Assembly (NCBI RefSeq): GCF_000186865.1
Contig: NW_008705561.1
Coordinates: 2,438,299 to 2,467,626 of the forward strand
Length of the DNA stretch: 29,328 nucleotides
From: Aureococcus anophagefferens
Taxonomy: Eukaryota; Sar; Pelagophyceae; Pelagomonadales; Pelagomonadaceae
Reading direction: 5' to 3'
The notes beneath the pieces are model-generated. The model did not search any database. It was not told where the DNA came from and saw nothing but the letters and a program-made list of their open reading frames with translations. How positions within the stretch are numbered: the stretch's first letter is position 1; each line of letters starts with the position of its first letter. Of the stretch, positions 1 through 8,276 are shown piece after piece. The position numbers and the translations under genes were made by a program.

Positions 1-343
1 CGACTCCGCCTCCTCGTCAGACGACTCGGAGGCCTCCTCCGCGTCGGGCGCCGGCGCACCGCAGAGCCGCGGCGACCGCCGCGCCTGCGACTCTTCCTCC
101 TCGTCCGACGACTCGGCGGCCTCCTCCGCTTCGGGCGCCGGCGCGCCGCGGAGCCGCGGCGACCGCCGCGCCTGCGACTCCGCCTCCTCGTCCGACGACT
201 CGGCGGCCTCCTTCGCTTCGGGCGCCGGCGCGCCGCGCAGCCGCGGCGACCGCCGCGCCTGCGACTGTTCCTCCTCGTCCGACGACTCGGCGGCCTCCTC
301 CGCGTCGGGCGCCGGCGCGCCGCGCAGCCGCGGCGACCGCCGG
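1..343 (-). repeat. Four tandem 87-bp repeats inside the RING gene
   Basis: Units begin at 1, 88, 175 and 262, each exactly 87 bp (29 codons) apart, and the array continues off the left edge. Copies differ by only a few bases, for example GCG versus GAA or GAG within the acidic run. The period is a multiple of three, so copy-number change keeps the frame. The encoded unit joins a basic RRSPRLRG segment to an acidic ESSDEE segment. Confidence 0.9.
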
Positions 344-753
344 TTCCGCGCGTCGTCGTCGTCGTCGTCCGCCGCGGCCGCGCGGCGCCGCGGCGCCGCG
401 CGGGGCCGGGCCGGCGGCGGCGCCTCGACCGTCGCGCGGCGCCGCCGCGGGTCCAGGGGCGCGTCGTCGCCGCCGTCGCGCACGCGGCGCCGGAGCGCCG
501 ACAGCTCCGTCGCGAGCGAGACGAAGTCGCGCATCGCGTAGTTCGGCGTGATGTCGCTCTTGAAGAAGGGCACGCGGCACTCCGGGCAGATGTACTCGTC
601 GACGCAGGCGACCAGGACGCATTCCGTGCAGAAGCAGTGGCCGCAGGGCAAACAGCTCAGGTCCTCGTCGAGCACGTCCTCGCAGAGCCGGCACGTCGTC
701 GCGCTCACGAGCGCGTCGAAGCGCGCGTCCTCGACGTCGTCAAGGTTCGCCAT
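1..753 (-). CDS. RING-finger protein with 29-residue acidic repeats (3' end outside window)
   Basis: The frame starts at the ATG at 753 and stays open for 251 codons to the window edge, so the C-terminus is missing. An N-terminal C3HC4 RING is visible: C21, C24, C37, H39, C42, C45, C56 and C59, including the stretch CLPCGHCFCTEC. RING domains of this kind bind two zinc ions and usually recruit an E2, so an E3 ubiquitin ligase is likely but not proven. After about residue 75 the protein becomes Arg/Ala-rich, then a run of Asp, then four copies of a 29-residue Ser/Glu/Asp-rich repeat containing RRSPRLRG and ESSDEE. SDEE-type runs resemble casein kinase 2 sites and RRSPRLRG is strongly basic, so a nuclear or chromatin role is possible but is only inferred. 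The substrate cannot be named. The coding sequence runs off the left edge, so total length is unknown. Confidence 0.85.
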   Translation of the reverse strand, partial: MANLDDVEDARFDALVSATTCRLCEDVLDEDLSCLPCGHCFCTECVLVACVDEYICPECRVPFFKSDITPNYAMRDFVSLATELSALRRRVRDGGDDAPLDPRRRRATVEAPPPARPRAAPRRRAAAADDDDDDARNRRSPRLRGAPAPDAEEAAESSDEEEQSQARRSPRLRGAPAPEAKEAAESSDEEAESQARRSPRLRGAPAPEAEEAAESSDEEEESQARRSPRLCGAPAPDAEEASESSDEEAES

Positions 754-1117
754 GGCGCTACGTGGACTCGCGCGGTGCGCCTAAGCGCCACCGCAGCGCG
801 TCGCGACGCAATACGTTTGAGTTTATCGAGAGCAGCTAGGGAACGCGCTCTCAACGATTGATCCTCGCGCGACGGCAAATTGATCTCAACATTGAGCAAT
901 GATGAAGGAAGATGAAGGAGCAGTTGATGTCATAGGCCTCGCGATGCGCAGGGTCCAAGGACGCAACGACCTACCCAGCCCGCCATTTAAGACCAAAACG
1001 ACAAAAAAGCGGGCTCTTTGTCTCGTCGCGTCCAACCCCGGCGATGCGGCTCCGGCTCGACCTCCTGATAGGAGGCCATGCGCACCCGTGTCAAGATGCC
1101 GTTCGCCCGCGGCACCG
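754..1117. other. Intergenic region between the RING gene and the DUF900-like gene
   Basis: No convincing coding frame. It holds the 5' flank of the RING gene, whose ATG is at 753, and the 3' flank of the hydrolase, whose stop is at 1118. It is less GC-rich than the coding regions, with A-rich stretches near 900-925 and 985-1015 and a small palindrome CTCAACATTGAG near 886. It is the likely promoter of the RING gene; no specific factor site can be named. Confidence 0.5.
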
Positions 1118-2953
1118 CTAGTTTACGACGTGCTCCGGCGCCCACTTCCGCAGGACCCAGACGCCGACGCCCGGGCCCGGGTCGCAGTTGGGCCGGTCGT
1201 CCGCGCGGCCGCCGGCGAGGAAGTTGGCCTGCTCCGCGACGGCCGTGTGGTCCACGCGGCCGTAGTCGTGGTTCCCCAGGGAGCAGTAGGCCGCGGAGCA
1301 GTCGAGGCAGGTGAAGCCCGGCTCGTTGACCAGCACCGCGCCGTTGCCCGGCACGGGGAAGTCCAGCCCCCGGCGCTGGCGCGAGATCTCGACGGCCTCG
1401 TCGCGCGCGTGGAAGCAGTGGAAGAAGCGCACGTCGTGCTTGATGGCGCTCCGCACCGTGTCCTCGAAGAACCAGGTCGGCACGTCCGGCGCGTCGAGGA
1501 CGACGCGGTGGAAGGCTTTGGAGTCCGGGTCGCGCGTCGCGTTGAGCGCGTTCAGCAGCAAATAGCAGCCCATGGAGTGGGCCTTCCACTGGACGCGCGC
1601 GTCGCCCCCGGCGTCGCCCACGAGCTTCCGCAGCGCCCGCGCGAGCACGGCGAGCGCGACGATGGACCGCTGCATCGACTGCTCCGCGGCCGTGTAGTTG
1701 CGCTCCGCGACCGATAGGACCGCGCTGATGGCCCAGCTCCGAGGCAGCGGCGGGTTCGACGGCCAGGCGAAGACCAGGACGACGGGCCGGGCCATGGCCG
1801 CGCCGTAGAGCGCGCCGGACCGCGCCGCGAACTGCAGGCCCGTGTTGAAGCCGTGGACGTACGCCAAAATCGCGCCGTCCTCGCCCCGCGCGAACGCGTC
1901 GTCGGACGCCGCGCGGAGCTTCGCGAGCGCGGCCCCGCGGGCCAGGGGCGCCCAGCCGACGTACTCCCAGTGGGCCTTGTCCGTGCAGGCCGGCGCGCCC
2001 GCGTCCGGCAGGGACGCGTCGTACGCGACCGTCGCCGCGCCCCAGAACAGGCCGTCCTCGTCGGCGTCGTCGAGCTTGTCGGCGCCCGCGGACGCGCGGA
2101 GCTGGTACGTGCTCAGCAGCTCGCCGGCCCGGTCGTCGACGGCGGCCGTGTCCAGCGTCGGCGCGAAGCGCGCCTCGCCGTCCTCGAACGCGGGCCGCCG
2201 GTTCGTCGCCACGACGACCTGGCGCAGGTGCCACGTCCTCGCCGGCGCGTCGTCGAGCGCGAGGCCCTCGACGCGCGGGAGCTCCGCCGCCGCCGCCGCG
2301 CCGAAGGCCGACGCCGCGGCGACGTCCGCGTCCGCGCGGGGCTCCGCGAGGTGCACGTAGAGGGGAAAGTCCGCCGGCGGCGCGGCGGGCCCCAGCCGCG
2401 CGCGGAGCTCGAGGAGCGTCCCCGGCGGCGGCGGCGGCGCGCAGCGGTGCGGCACGGCGCTCACGCCGACGACGGCGAGGCCCACCACGGACAGCGCGCC
2501 GTCGTCGCCGAAGCCGCCCTGCGCCGCGAGGTCGCGGACCTTGCTCACGACGAGCGTCGCGGCCTCGCCCTGCTTCTGGGTCGCGACCTCGACCTCGAGC
2601 GCGCCGGGGAAGCGCGCGACGACCTCGAACGTCGGCCGCGGCCGCGACACGGGCCGCGCGGACCGCAGGCTCGGGCCCGCGAAGGCGCACGCGTCGTCGC
2701 CGACGTCGACCGCGACGTCGACGGCCGCCCGGAGGTTGTCGCTCGACCCGCCGCCGACGCGCGGCGCGGGGACCGTCGTCGGGCCCTGCATGAGCGAGCT
2801 CAGCACGCTCCCGCGCAGGCTCGACGTCGCCGACGGCGCCCGGGGCGGCATGACCGCGCCCACATTGGGCTTCGCCGCCGCGGGCACGCGGGGCGTCGGC
2901 AGCGGCACGGCCACCTTCTTCTTCGCCGGGAGCTTCGGCTGCGGGAGATGCAT
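1118..2953 (-). CDS. Alpha/beta-hydrolase, DUF900-like
   Basis: A single uninterrupted 611-residue frame. The C-terminal half has the alpha/beta-hydrolase signature of the DUF900 family: a YVHGFN oxyanion-strand motif, a strand ending VLVFAWPS, and a nucleophile elbow AHSMG with the predicted catalytic Ser at about residue 460. Candidate acid and base residues lie in RVVLDAPD and NHDYGRVDH. The N-terminal 300 residues are Ala/Pro-rich with an early basic stretch, and I do not recognise a second domain there. Family members are predicted serine hydrolases or esterases with poorly known substrates, so no substrate is proposed. The start at 2953 is the first ATG of the frame. No signal peptide or membrane segment is obvious. 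It lies downstream of the JmjC gene on the same strand, about 210 bp away. Confidence 0.75.
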   Translation of the reverse strand: MHLPQPKLPAKKKVAVPLPTPRVPAAAKPNVGAVMPPRAPSATSSLRGSVLSSLMQGPTTVPAPRVGGGSSDNLRAAVDVAVDVGDDACAFAGPSLRSARPVSRPRPTFEVVARFPGALEVEVATQKQGEAATLVVSKVRDLAAQGGFGDDGALSVVGLAVVGVSAVPHRCAPPPPPGTLLELRARLGPAAPPADFPLYVHLAEPRADADVAAASAFGAAAAAELPRVEGLALDDAPARTWHLRQVVVATNRRPAFEDGEARFAPTLDTAAVDDRAGELLSTYQLRASAGADKLDDADEDGLFWGAATVAYDASLPDAGAPACTDKAHWEYVGWAPLARGAALAKLRAASDDAFARGEDGAILAYVHGFNTGLQFAARSGALYGAAMARPVVLVFAWPSNPPLPRSWAISAVLSVAERNYTAAEQSMQRSIVALAVLARALRKLVGDAGGDARVQWKAHSMGCYLLLNALNATRDPDSKAFHRVVLDAPDVPTWFFEDTVRSAIKHDVRFFHCFHARDEAVEISRQRRGLDFPVPGNGAVLVNEPGFTCLDCSAAYCSLGNHDYGRVDHTAVAEQANFLAGGRADDRPNCDPGPGVGVWVLRKWAPEHVVN

Positions 2954-3166
2954 CGTGGTCGCTCCTGCAGCAGCAGCAGCGCGTCGACGACGACGAGCTA
3001 TTGGAGAAGTCCCAGCACTCCTGCGTAGAGCGCGCGCCCGCGACGCCGACGACGCAGTTGGAGAAGTCGAGCTCGAGCGGGCTGGAGACGCCGGCGCCGG
3101 GGGTCTGATGCCACCGGTCGGCGGGCCGCGGGCACCGCGAGACGTCGACCCCGTCCACCCGCGACG
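2954..3166. other. Intergenic region between the JmjC and hydrolase genes
   Basis: 213 bp between the JmjC stop (3167) and the hydrolase ATG (2953), both on the minus strand. It contains a short GCA-type run near 2967-2980 and two copies of a GAGAAGTC octamer near 3004 and 3060. It probably carries the hydrolase promoter; I see no gene in it. Confidence 0.4.
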
Positions 3167-4927
3167 TTAGACGTCCTCGAGGAAGGGCCGGAGGTACGTG
3201 TCGCGAAAGACGGGCAGCCCGTCCACCCCGAGGAGCGCGGCGAGCTGGTGGACGACGTAGTTCTGGACGCGGAGGTGCCGCGGCGCGTCGTCCGGCGGGT
3301 CGTCGCCGAGCTCCGCGGCGAGCCCCGCGACGAAGGGTTTCACGTGGGCCGGCCCGAGGTGGTCGTGGGCGAGGTACTGGACGAGGCGGAAGAGCTCGTG
3401 CTCCTTGAAGGCCGGGAGCGGCGCCGTCGGCAGAGCGACGAGCTCGTTCTCCGTGCCGAACCAAAAATTGAGCGAGACGGCGTCGTCGTCGAGCGTCTCG
3501 ACCGCGTGCCACCAGAAGGGCGGGATGAAGAGCGCGTCGCCGGGCCCGAGGACCGTCGCGAGCCGCGCCGGCCCAGACGCGGCCGGGGCCCGCGCGTAGG
3601 TGTCGAGGGGCGCGTGCGCGGCGTGCGGCTTCGCGAGTCGCGCGAACTCGGGCGGCGCGAGCGACCTGGGAAACGGGTGATTCAACGTCGCTTCAACGTG
3701 AGTGTTCCGCGCGCGCGCGTTCCAGAAAAAACATCGACGCTTCGAAACCGCTCCGAGAGATGACCGCTCGTCCAATAATCAGCTCCGAGAGATGATCGCT
3801 CGTCCAATAATCAGCCGAAACGAACGGCCGAGTTGAAGTCGGGGATGTCGCACCCTGTTCGCGACACGCGCTTGTGGCCCGCGAGCTGCAGGTACAAGTT
3901 CGCGTACTGGTCGAAGTGGAGCGGGCTCGTCGCCCCGGTGCGGCTCACGAAGAGCTGGGTCCGCGCCCAGGGGCCCAGCGCCGCGGCCGTCCGATACGGC
4001 GCGAGCGCGTCGAACGCGTCCGTCGCGAGCCGCGCGAGCCGCGGGCCGAGGCCCGGCGCGCTCGCCGGCGGCCTGCGGTAGTCCGTCGACACGAAGAGGG
4101 GCGCCTGGAGGTAGACGCGCGGGTCCCGTTGTGAAGCAAAGGCCGCGAAGGGCACCGCGGCCTCGTCCGTGTCGCGGTCGCGCGCGGCGCCCACGTAGTA
4201 GTGGAACGCGCCGGCGTCCCGCGCCGTGAGCACGCCGCCAGGGCCTCGAGCGTCAGGGCGCGTCGGCGGGCACCGCGCCGTGGTTGCCGAGGACGCACGC
4301 GCGCCGCGCCGCGCACGCCGCGAGCGCCGCGGGGCGGTCCGCCGCGCAGTCGAAGCGCTCCGGGCCCGTGGCGTCCCAGGCCCCGTCGCCGACGCCGTCG
4401 GACGCCCGCGCCGCGGCGGCCGTCGCCGCGAAGGCGCCCCGCGCCGCCTCGGGCGGCGGCCAGTCGCCGCGCGGGGGGCGGGCCGTCCTCGGCCACGCCG
4501 CGGGCGCGCGGCGCAGCATGCAGTAGGGGTTCGCGGAGCGCCCGTCGGCGGCGCTGCCGTCGCCGTCGCGGGGGCGCCAGAGCGTCGCCGCGAGGATCGC
4601 CGCGTCCGCGGCGCGCGGCGCGCGCGCGGCGCGCGCGCGCCGCAGCGCCGCGCGCGCGGCCGCGGGCGCGCCGCCGCGGCTCGACGGCCCGGCCGCGAGC
4701 GCGACGGTGTCGCGGCCGCGGAGCACGTCGCCCAGGACCTCGTCGAGGCCCAGGTCGACGCCGTCGCGCGACAGGTGCGCGGCGTCCTCCGCGAGCGGCG
4801 CGCCGCCGCGCGTGTTGTGGGTCGCCACGGCGAGCGCGAGCAGCCGGCGCACGGGCTGGGCGTGCCAGCTCTTCGGGATGGTCACCTTCACCGTCGCGCC
4901 CTCGCCGACGCGCAGGAAGAGCTTCAT
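3167..4927 (-). CDS. Ubiquitin-like/JmjC (cupin-8) dioxygenase with an introner intron; frame disturbed near 4235-4255
   Basis: Read from ATG 4927, the first about 75 residues resemble a beta-grasp ubiquitin-like fold (starts MKLFLRVGEGATVKVTIPKS). After a linker comes a cupin-8/JmjC catalytic domain. It has the iron-binding HxD in SPLHFDQYANLYLQLAGHKR and the distal His in GDALFIPPFWWHAV, followed by VSLNFWFG. Such enzymes are Fe(II)/2-oxoglutarate hydroxylases or demethylases; the substrate is unknown. A 200-nt introner (3666-3865) interrupts the domain after the HKRV stretch. Splicing GT at 3865 to AG at 3666 joins HKRV to SLAPPEF in phase 2, exactly as cupin-8 proteins read. Between the two domains the frame meets a TGA at 4253-4255, continues one frame over (LTLEALAA), then shifts again before TARDAGAFHYY. 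This means two single-base shifts within about 25 nt: sequencing error, an unusual splice, or a decaying gene. Confidence 0.7.
3666..3865 (+). mobile_element. Introner element A (intron of the JmjC gene), inserted in reverse relative to its host
   Basis: A 200-nt intron on the host (minus) strand, donor GTCGCGAA at 3865-3858 and acceptor CCCAG ending at 3666. The element shares most of its sequence with introners B and C: GGGTGATTCAACG at one end, GTCGCACCC at the other, and a core containing CGCGCGCGCGTT and GAGAGATGATCGCTCGTCCA. Its orientation relative to the gene is opposite to B and C, so the other element end supplies the acceptor. The 8-bp target duplication is eroded: GTCGCGAA versus GTCGCTCG, sharing GTCGC. 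It contains an internal 32-bp tandem duplication (3751-3782 and 3783-3814, one mismatch) and has lost sequence near its GTCGCACCC end. It encodes no protein, so it is non-autonomous. Confidence 0.88.
3751..3814 (+). repeat. 32-bp direct duplication inside introner A
   Basis: Two adjacent copies, 3751-3782 and 3783-3814, begin CTCCGAGAGATGA and differ only at 3764/3796 (C/T). Introners B and C carry this block once. Confidence 0.95.
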
Positions 4928-5042
4928 CGGAGGACGCTGCCCCGCTTCCTAGGGGACACCCATCGTCGCAGAGGTAAAGAAACCGACGGTGCCGCTGACT
5001 GGAAGCGCGTGGAACAATGGCCGCCGCGTAATCGGGGCAGCC
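4928..5042. promoter_or_regulatory. Divergent promoter region
   Basis: Only 115 bp separate the ATG of the minus-strand JmjC gene (4927) from the ATG of the plus-strand ankyrin-like gene (5043), so the two genes probably share a bidirectional promoter. A four-codon open frame, ATG GCC GCC GCG TAA, lies at 5017-5031, 11 bp before the downstream ATG. It would act as an upstream ORF if transcription starts before it. No TATA box is evident. Confidence 0.5.
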
Positions 5043-5750
5043 ATGGTCGAGAAGAAGCGGAAAGCCAAGAAGAAGCCTTTGAAGAAGACCGACGAATCCG
5101 ACAGCGAGTGCCTCGCGCGCCTCAAGAAGCAGGTGAGCGAGGACAGCACGGATGAGGAGTCCGAGGCGACGCGGCGGGCCAAATCGCTCGCGGACTCGCC
5201 GCAGGCCGGCCTGTGCCGCAAGGGGTCGCAGAAGAACATCGGCGCCTGCGTCCACACGCTCGAGCTCACGCGGCCCTTCTACTTCTGCGTCGGCCTCTGC
5301 GCGTGCGCGTTCCCCCCGAATCTCGACCTCGACGAGTGGAAGAAGGTCTTCGGCATGATCCCGCTCATGACGCCCGACGACCTCGACCTCTTCAAGGGCC
5401 GCCTCAAGAAGGTCGACATGACCGCGCTTCGGCGGCGTCCCCCTTTTTCGCGGCGCGCGGCCGCGCGGACGCCGCGCGCCCGGCAGGCGAGCGACGAGAC
5501 GGGCAAGACGCTCCTGTGGCAGGCCTCCTACTGCAACGACCTCAACGCCGTCGCCGCGCTCCAGGAGGTGGGCTACACGAAGGCGCAGACCATGATCAAG
5601 CAGCAGGACGCCGAGTTCTACCTCTCGCCTCTCGACCTGGCCATGCTCCAGGAGGACAAGACGCTCTTCGACCTGCTCCAGGGGCTTTCGCCCAACGCCA
5701 TGGACAACCCGTTCTACGGCACGGGATACAACACTGGAAACATGTTATGA
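5043..5750 (+). CDS. Hypothetical protein with ankyrin-like segment
   Basis: Starts at ATG 5043 with a Lys-rich segment (VEKKRKAKKKPLKK) that could act as a nuclear signal, followed by an acidic Ser-rich part. The middle contains ACVHTLELTRPFYFCVGLCA and LDEWKKVFGMIPLMTPDDLD, which I do not recognise. The last third, DETGKTLLWQASYCNDLNAV with ALQEVGYTKAQ and YLSPLDLAMLQEDKTLFDLL, resembles one or two ankyrin repeats. Unspliced it would be 235 residues. However, 21 Arg-rich codons at 5424-5486 look like a GC-AG intron; removing them joins VDMT to ASDETGKTLL and gives 214 residues. It diverges from the JmjC gene and converges on the histidine phosphatase. A scaffold or binding role would be a guess. 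Confidence 0.6.
   Translation: MVEKKRKAKKKPLKKTDESDSECLARLKKQVSEDSTDEESEATRRAKSLADSPQAGLCRKGSQKNIGACVHTLELTRPFYFCVGLCACAFPPNLDLDEWKKVFGMIPLMTPDDLDLFKGRLKKVDMTALRRRPPFSRRAAARTPRARQASDETGKTLLWQASYCNDLNAVAALQEVGYTKAQTMIKQQDAEFYLSPLDLAMLQEDKTLFDLLQGLSPNAMDNPFYGTGYNTGNML
5424..5486 (+). other. Probable 63-nt GC-AG intron
   Basis: Begins GCGCTTCG and ends CGGCAG with a CCCCCTTTTT tract inside. It is a multiple of three without a stop, so the unspliced frame remains open. If translated it would give an Arg/Pro-rich insert unlike the flanking protein. The next exon starts GCGAGCGA, so donor and following exon both begin GCG. No transcript evidence is available. Confidence 0.5.
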
Positions 5751-5832
5751 AGTTTCCCCCAATCACTAAACACCTTCCCCAATCACCGCGGACCATCCCA
5801 CAATCACCCGCGTACTGCCTCTAGGAGAGAGA

Positions 5833-6828
5833 TTAGAGGTCGCCCTTCGCGGCCCAGTCGACGACGTTGCCGTCGTCGTCCTTGGGCGGGATCGGGTACG
5901 TGTAGCCGAAGGCGTCCTTGACCTGCTGGTCCACGTCCGAGAGGATGTAGTCCTCGTAGGAGAGGACGACGGAGCGCAGCTCGCCCGTGAGGAACCAGGC
6001 CGCGAGCTGCGGGTCCGCGCAGTCGACGCAGGAGTTGAGCAGCGTGAAGAGCCAGGCGCTGTGCGTCGCGACGGCGACCTCGCGCTCGGGCCGCTCGCGG
6101 AGCCAGAGGAGGAAGGCGTAGGCCCGGTCGCTGACGGCCTTCGGTTGCTCGCGGTCCGCGGTCCAGACGCCGTCGCGCTCGGGCTTGACGAGGCCCCAGT
6201 CGACCCAGGGGAAGTCGTCCTTGATCTCGGACCGGTCGCGGCGCCGGTCGCAGGTGTGCTTCCCCGACGTCTCCTGGACGGCCGGGTGGCCGACCCAGGG
6301 CACGACGGTCCTCAGGTGCGGCATCGACAACGCCGCCGTCTCCGCGGCGCGGCGCAGCGGCGACACGACGACGAGCTCGATGCCGCTCAGGATCTTCGTC
6401 GCGACCCGCAGACCCTTGGCCTGGGTTCTTCCAAGAGCCGTCAGCGGCGCGTCCTCGATCTCCGGCCGCACGTAGGGGTTGTCCGCGTCGCCGCCGCCGG
6501 TGGAGTCGACGGATCGCCCGAAGTCCCGGTAGACGTCGCCGAGGAGGTTGTGGTAGCCCTGGCCGTGGCGGATGAGGTGGACCATCTTCTCCTCCTTCTT
6601 CAGCGGCAGCCCGTCGGGCGCGCGCGCGCGCACGATGACGTCGCGCCGCAGCCGCAGCACGCCGGCCTTTCGCAGCTCCTCGTAGTGCTGGTCGCCCTCG
6701 ATCTTCGCCGTCGCCATGGCGCTCGGGTTGTAGAGCCGCGAGTCCGGGCTCAGCGCCGCCGTCGCGTCGCCGTAGAGCGCCATCGCCGCCACGCAGACGA
6801 CGACCGCCGGCGTGCGAAGCGACGACAT
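5833..6828 (-). CDS. Histidine phosphatase (phosphoglycerate-mutase-like), secretory or organellar leader
   Basis: 331 residues from ATG 6828. The first about 27 residues (SSLRTPAVVVCVAAMALYG then DATAALS) form a hydrophobic leader, suggesting secretion or organelle import. The catalytic core has the RHG motif in VHLIRHGQGYHN (phospho-accepting His), the conserved Arg in VVVSPLRRAAET, and the second catalytic His in VAVATHSAWL. This is the branch-1 histidine phosphatase family, close in style to the phosphoglycerate-mutase-like proteins of plants. Those use a phosphohistidine intermediate, and most are phosphatases rather than true mutases. Substrate unknown. I chose 6828 because it begins the leader; longer starts would run through the divergent promoter and into the neighbouring gene. 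Its stop lies 82 bp from that of the ankyrin-like gene. Confidence 0.85.
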   Translation of the reverse strand: MSSLRTPAVVVCVAAMALYGDATAALSPDSRLYNPSAMATAKIEGDQHYEELRKAGVLRLRRDVIVRARAPDGLPLKKEEKMVHLIRHGQGYHNLLGDVYRDFGRSVDSTGGGDADNPYVRPEIEDAPLTALGRTQAKGLRVATKILSGIELVVVSPLRRAAETAALSMPHLRTVVPWVGHPAVQETSGKHTCDRRRDRSEIKDDFPWVDWGLVKPERDGVWTADREQPKAVSDRAYAFLLWLRERPEREVAVATHSAWLFTLLNSCVDCADPQLAAWFLTGELRSVVLSYEDYILSDVDQQVKDAFGYTYPIPPKDDDGNVVDWAAKGDL

Positions 6829-6889
6829 GAAGTGTTTGCTGTGGTAAAATCGCTCGGTGCTGCCCTCAACACTGTCATTGTGCAGTCCG
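6829..6889. promoter_or_regulatory. 61-bp divergent promoter
   Basis: The histidine-phosphatase ATG (6828, minus) and the sulfotransferase ATG (6890, plus) are separated by only 61 bp. The segment is clearly more AT-rich than its surroundings (for example GTGTTTGCTGTGGTAAAAT), as expected of a core promoter. Both proteins have N-terminal hydrophobic leaders, so co-expression for the secretory system is possible. Confidence 0.5.
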
Positions 6890-8273
6890 ATGCGACGTCT
6901 GGCCATGCGGCTGCCCCTCGCGTGGCTCCTGCTGTGGCGCGCGTGTGCAGAGGAGCTCCTGGCGGCCCCGGTGCGGCGGCCGCGCGGCAACCTGACGCGC
7001 ACGGTGCGCAAAGGCGGCGCCGTCATCAACTACTTCGCGCGCAAGCCCAAGGCGCCGCTCACGGCCGCGGAGCGCCTCGCCATCGACTACGAGGTCGGCA
7101 ACCGCACGGCGAAAGCGTCGGCCTTCGTGATGCCGAGCGTGCCGCCGCCGCGCCTCGCGCTGACGCGGGCCGACGTCGCCTACCTGTCCCACTTCGTCTA
7201 CGTCGACGAGCGGCACCGCCTGCTCTTCGCGGCCGTGCCCAAGGCCGCGTGCTCCGAGTTCATGCGCCTCTTCCACCGCCTGCGCAACGACAGCGACTGG
7301 CGGTCGAGGAACCCCCACTTCCGCGGCGACCGGCCCCTGCTGAGCGCGCTGGCGCCCGCGCGCGCGACGGAGATGCTCAACGACCCGTCGTGGACCAAGG
7401 CCGTCTTCTTCCGAGACCCGGCGAGCCGCCTCCTGAGCGCCTACCTCGACAAGTGCGTTCCGCGCGTCCTGCCGCGGTCGCTCGCGCGGAACACCCCTTT
7501 TAGGTTCGTCGTCGGCAACTCGTACTCGACGAAGGTCTTCCACGCGGAGAAGAAGCTCAAGTTCGCGGACTTTGTGGACCTCGTCGCGGCCGGCGACACG
7601 AACCGGTCCCGGCCCACGGGCCTCCACTTCGGGACGAACCCGCACTGGCGGCCCCAGCGCGCGCGCCGCGTTTTTTCGGAACGTGCTTTTGGAACTTGTT
7701 TCTTCGGCCTTTAGGCGCTACCTGTCGAACATGGAGAAGCTGCTGCCCGCGTTCCAGTTCGTCGGCGCCTACGAGCACCTCGCGCTCCACGCGGAGATGC
7801 TCCTGCGGTCCCTGGGCCTCTGGGACGCCGCGGGCGCGACGGGCTGGTGGCGCAAGGGCCGCCGCTACCGCGCGGACGCGCTCTTCGCGTCGAACGGCGC
7901 GCGGCACCGCACGCGGCCGCGGCGCGACGCGTCCGCGCACTACACGCCCGAGCTCCTCGACCGCGTCCGCGCGGCCTACGCCATGGACTACGCCATGTTC
8001 GACGCCATCGGCTGGGGCACCGAGGCGCCGACGACGGGCGCGGCCTTCGCGGGCGCGACCCGCGCGTCGTGCGCCATCGCGCCGCCGCTCTGCGGCGCGG
8101 CGGACCCGCCGGGCGACGCGCCGGCCGCTTCGGCGCCGGAAACGCGGCCCGCGCGCGACCCGCCGGCCGCTGCGGCGCCGCGGCCCGCGCTCGACCCGCC
8201 CGAGGCCCCGCCCGTGCCCGCGTGGGTCGCCGACGTCATGGCCGCGGGGCGCGCGATGGGCGTCGACGTCTAG
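6890..8273 (+). CDS. Membrane-anchored sulfotransferase (Sulfotransfer_2-like), one GC-AG intron
   Basis: Starts at ATG 6890 with a short N-terminal signal anchor (LPLAWLLLWRACA), the usual type II Golgi topology. The PAPS-binding 5'-phosphosulfate loop is seen in AAVPKAACSEFMRLF and the 3'-phosphate-binding segment in FFRDPASRLLSAYLDK, both typical of carbohydrate sulfotransferases. HWRPQ then FQFVGAYEHL follow as in the family. The frame breaks between these two: a 58-nt intron (7657-7714, GC donor, TTTAG acceptor) joins HWRPQ to RYLSNMEKLLP in phase 2. The spliced protein is 441 residues with a Pro/Ala-rich low-complexity tail. It probably transfers sulfate from PAPS to a sugar on cell-surface or secreted polysaccharide; the acceptor is unknown. 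Its stop is 3 bp from that of the convergent BTB gene. Confidence 0.8.
7657..7714 (+). other. 58-nt GC-AG intron in the sulfotransferase gene
   Basis: Starts GCGCGCGC and ends GGCCTTTAG with T-rich stretches (TTTTTT, GCTTTTGG). Removing it is required to join the two conserved halves of the sulfotransferase, because the upstream frame reads into a stop at 7714 without the C-terminal domain. The following exon begins GCGCTACC, echoing the GCGC donor. Confidence 0.75.
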
Positions 8274-8276
8274 GGC

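Noticed and set aside
987..3512. An 841-codon minus-strand frame overlapping the hydrolase gene
   Set aside because: Arg/Ala-rich shadow of the hydrolase, which shows real catalytic motifs in its own frame.
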